A model generated the notes under the pieces. The model worked only from the letters and a program-made list of their open reading frames with translations. It was not told the origin of the DNA and made no database searches. Positions 6,670 through 7,259 of a DNA stretch of 7,259 bases are shown one piece after another. The stretch is from Desulfarculaceae bacterium (GTDB lineage: Bacteria; Desulfobacterota; Desulfobacteria; Desulfobacterales; Desulfobacteraceae), in the NCBI GenBank assembly GCA_021737205.1, contig JAIPEK010000109.1, forward strand, positions 1 to 7,259, read 5' to 3'. Position 1 is the stretch's first letter, and each line of letters begins with the position of its first letter. The position numbers and the translations under genes are program-made.

Positions 6670-6698
6670 AATTTAACTTGCATTAAAAGGTGAGTCAA
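6670..6698 (-). promoter_or_regulatory. Candidate sigma70 promoter of the kinase gene, nearly leaderless
   Basis: On the - strand TTGACT (6693-6698) is followed after exactly 17 bases by TAAATT (6670-6675). Only 9 bases separate the -10 from the ATG at 6658-6660, so transcription would begin about three bases before the start codon. A 5-bp inverted repeat (ATGAT 6699-6703, ATCAT 6711-6715) lies just upstream of the -35. The rest of the 6661-6767 gap shows no clear terminator for the rhomboid gene. Confidence 0.5.
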
Positions 6699-6767
6699 AT
6701 GATACGGTTCATCATAATATGAATGAAGAAGGGGTACAAGTTTTAATTTGGCAAGGAATCGGGAAAT

Positions 6768-7259
6768 TCATATCAGTTTCATCCATGACGCGGCCATGGC
6801 GGCGGCGCAGACGCCCAGGCGAAAGCGTTCCTTGGAAACGGATGGTTGGGGACTGCCTTGAACGGAGAAGTAGACAAGCCCGATGAGACCCCCGCAGAGA
6901 AACCCGAAAAGATGGGCGGAGACATCCGTGTTCTCTCCGCCGCTGAGCATGCCGAGGATGGCGAGCCCAGCAGCCACGGGAACCAGGGTCCGGGCGTTCA
7001 GGCCATGCAGGTTTCTCCGCCGGACCGCCTGAAAAGCGGTCAACGCCCCTGCCGCCCCCATGACACTGGTGGATGCGCCGATGGACAGGTGCACGGCTTT
7101 GAAACACCATGCGTTGAGGATGTTGCCGAAAAATCCGGAAAAGAGCAGAATCAGGGATCCTGTGCCGAAACCGGCTGTCTGGAAAAGGGCGGTCCCGAAT
7201 ATGAAAATACCGGCCAGGTTCCCGGCCAGGTGTTCGATATCGGAGTGCAGCATCAGTGC
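6768..7259 (-). CDS. Rhomboid-family intramembrane serine protease, 5' end missing
   Basis: This polytopic membrane protein of the rhomboid superfamily would cleave transmembrane substrates inside the bilayer. The frame is open to the window edge, so the true start is probably outside. The first visible residues, ALMLHSDIEHLAGNLAG, are the conserved L-x-H-x-x-x-x-H-L-x-x-N segment of the second core helix (H10 and N14, counting from the first visible residue). The catalytic Ser is S63 in GASTSVMGAAGAL, with Thr where most rhomboids have Gly (GxSG). The catalytic His is H116 in DVSAHLFGFLCGGLIG. Hydrophobic stretches at about 15-25, 31-45, 61-78, 91-103 and 113-131 form the core, and a last hydrophobic segment follows RFRLGV near the C-terminus. 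The 163 visible residues include the whole active site, so the protein is probably an active protease. Substrates cannot be inferred. It lies upstream of the kinase gene on the same strand, 107 bases away. Confidence 0.88.
   Translation of the reverse strand, partial: ALMLHSDIEHLAGNLAGIFIFGTALFQTAGFGTGSLILLFSGFFGNILNAWCFKAVHLSIGASTSVMGAAGALTAFQAVRRRNLHGLNARTLVPVAAGLAILGMLSGGENTDVSAHLFGFLCGGLIGLVYFSVQGSPQPSVSKERFRLGVCAAAMAASWMKLI

Noticed and set aside
7251..7253. ATG near the right edge as the start of the rhomboid gene
   Set aside because: It falls inside the conserved second core helix, and the frame stays open to the edge. A start there would delete the first membrane span.

Overview
The window reads as chromosomal DNA of a GC-moderate, probably anaerobic Gram-negative bacterium. 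The best guess is a Desulfobacterota (deltaproteobacterial) lineage such as Desulfobacterales. This is inferred from the style of the genes: a QueG-like double [4Fe-4S] protein, a very large hybrid kinase with tandem solute-binding sensor domains and PAS domains, and an LrhA-type LysR regulator. No rRNA, tRNA or other taxonomic marker is present. There is no CRISPR array, insertion sequence or phage gene.

Layout from left to right. (1) The 3' three quarters of a succinate-semialdehyde dehydrogenase (gabD-like) gene on +, entering from the left edge and ending at 1090. (2) On -, a broken GNAT acetyltransferase gene that keeps its ribosome-binding site, its start (1306) and its N-terminal half. 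It carries one frameshift near a G4 run (1200-1203) and is cut off about 12 bases from the gabD stop codon. (3) On -, just upstream of that relic, an intact QueG-like iron-sulfur protein (1336-2115) with a strong Shine-Dalgarno. (4) An AT-rich divergent intergenic region (2116-2218) with promoter-like hexamers and a T-N11-A LysR-type box. (5) On +, an LrhA-like LysR regulator (2219-3103). (6) Convergent to it, on -, a 1170-residue hybrid sensor histidine kinase (3148-6660): export signal, two periplasmic SBP_bac_3 (Venus-flytrap) domains, one membrane span, two PAS domains, HisKA, HATPase_c and a C-terminal receiver. Its best promoter lies so close to the ATG that the mRNA would be nearly leaderless. 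(7) On -, the 3' part of a rhomboid intramembrane protease, running off the right edge.

How the genes relate. The QueG-like gene and the GNAT relic look like one former two-gene transcription unit, and the divergent LysR gene is the natural candidate regulator of it. The hybrid kinase has no response regulator or HPt gene beside it in this window, so its output partner must be elsewhere. The rhomboid gene is on the same strand upstream of the kinase but is separated from it by 107 bases containing a promoter candidate, so co-transcription is not required.

I do not see a convincing undescribed system here. The observations most worth a second look are the decaying GNAT gene and its junction with gabD, the near-leaderless kinase start, the kinase sensor domains that keep the carboxylate-binding Arg but lack the usual amino-group Asp, and a possible lipobox in the kinase signal sequence.
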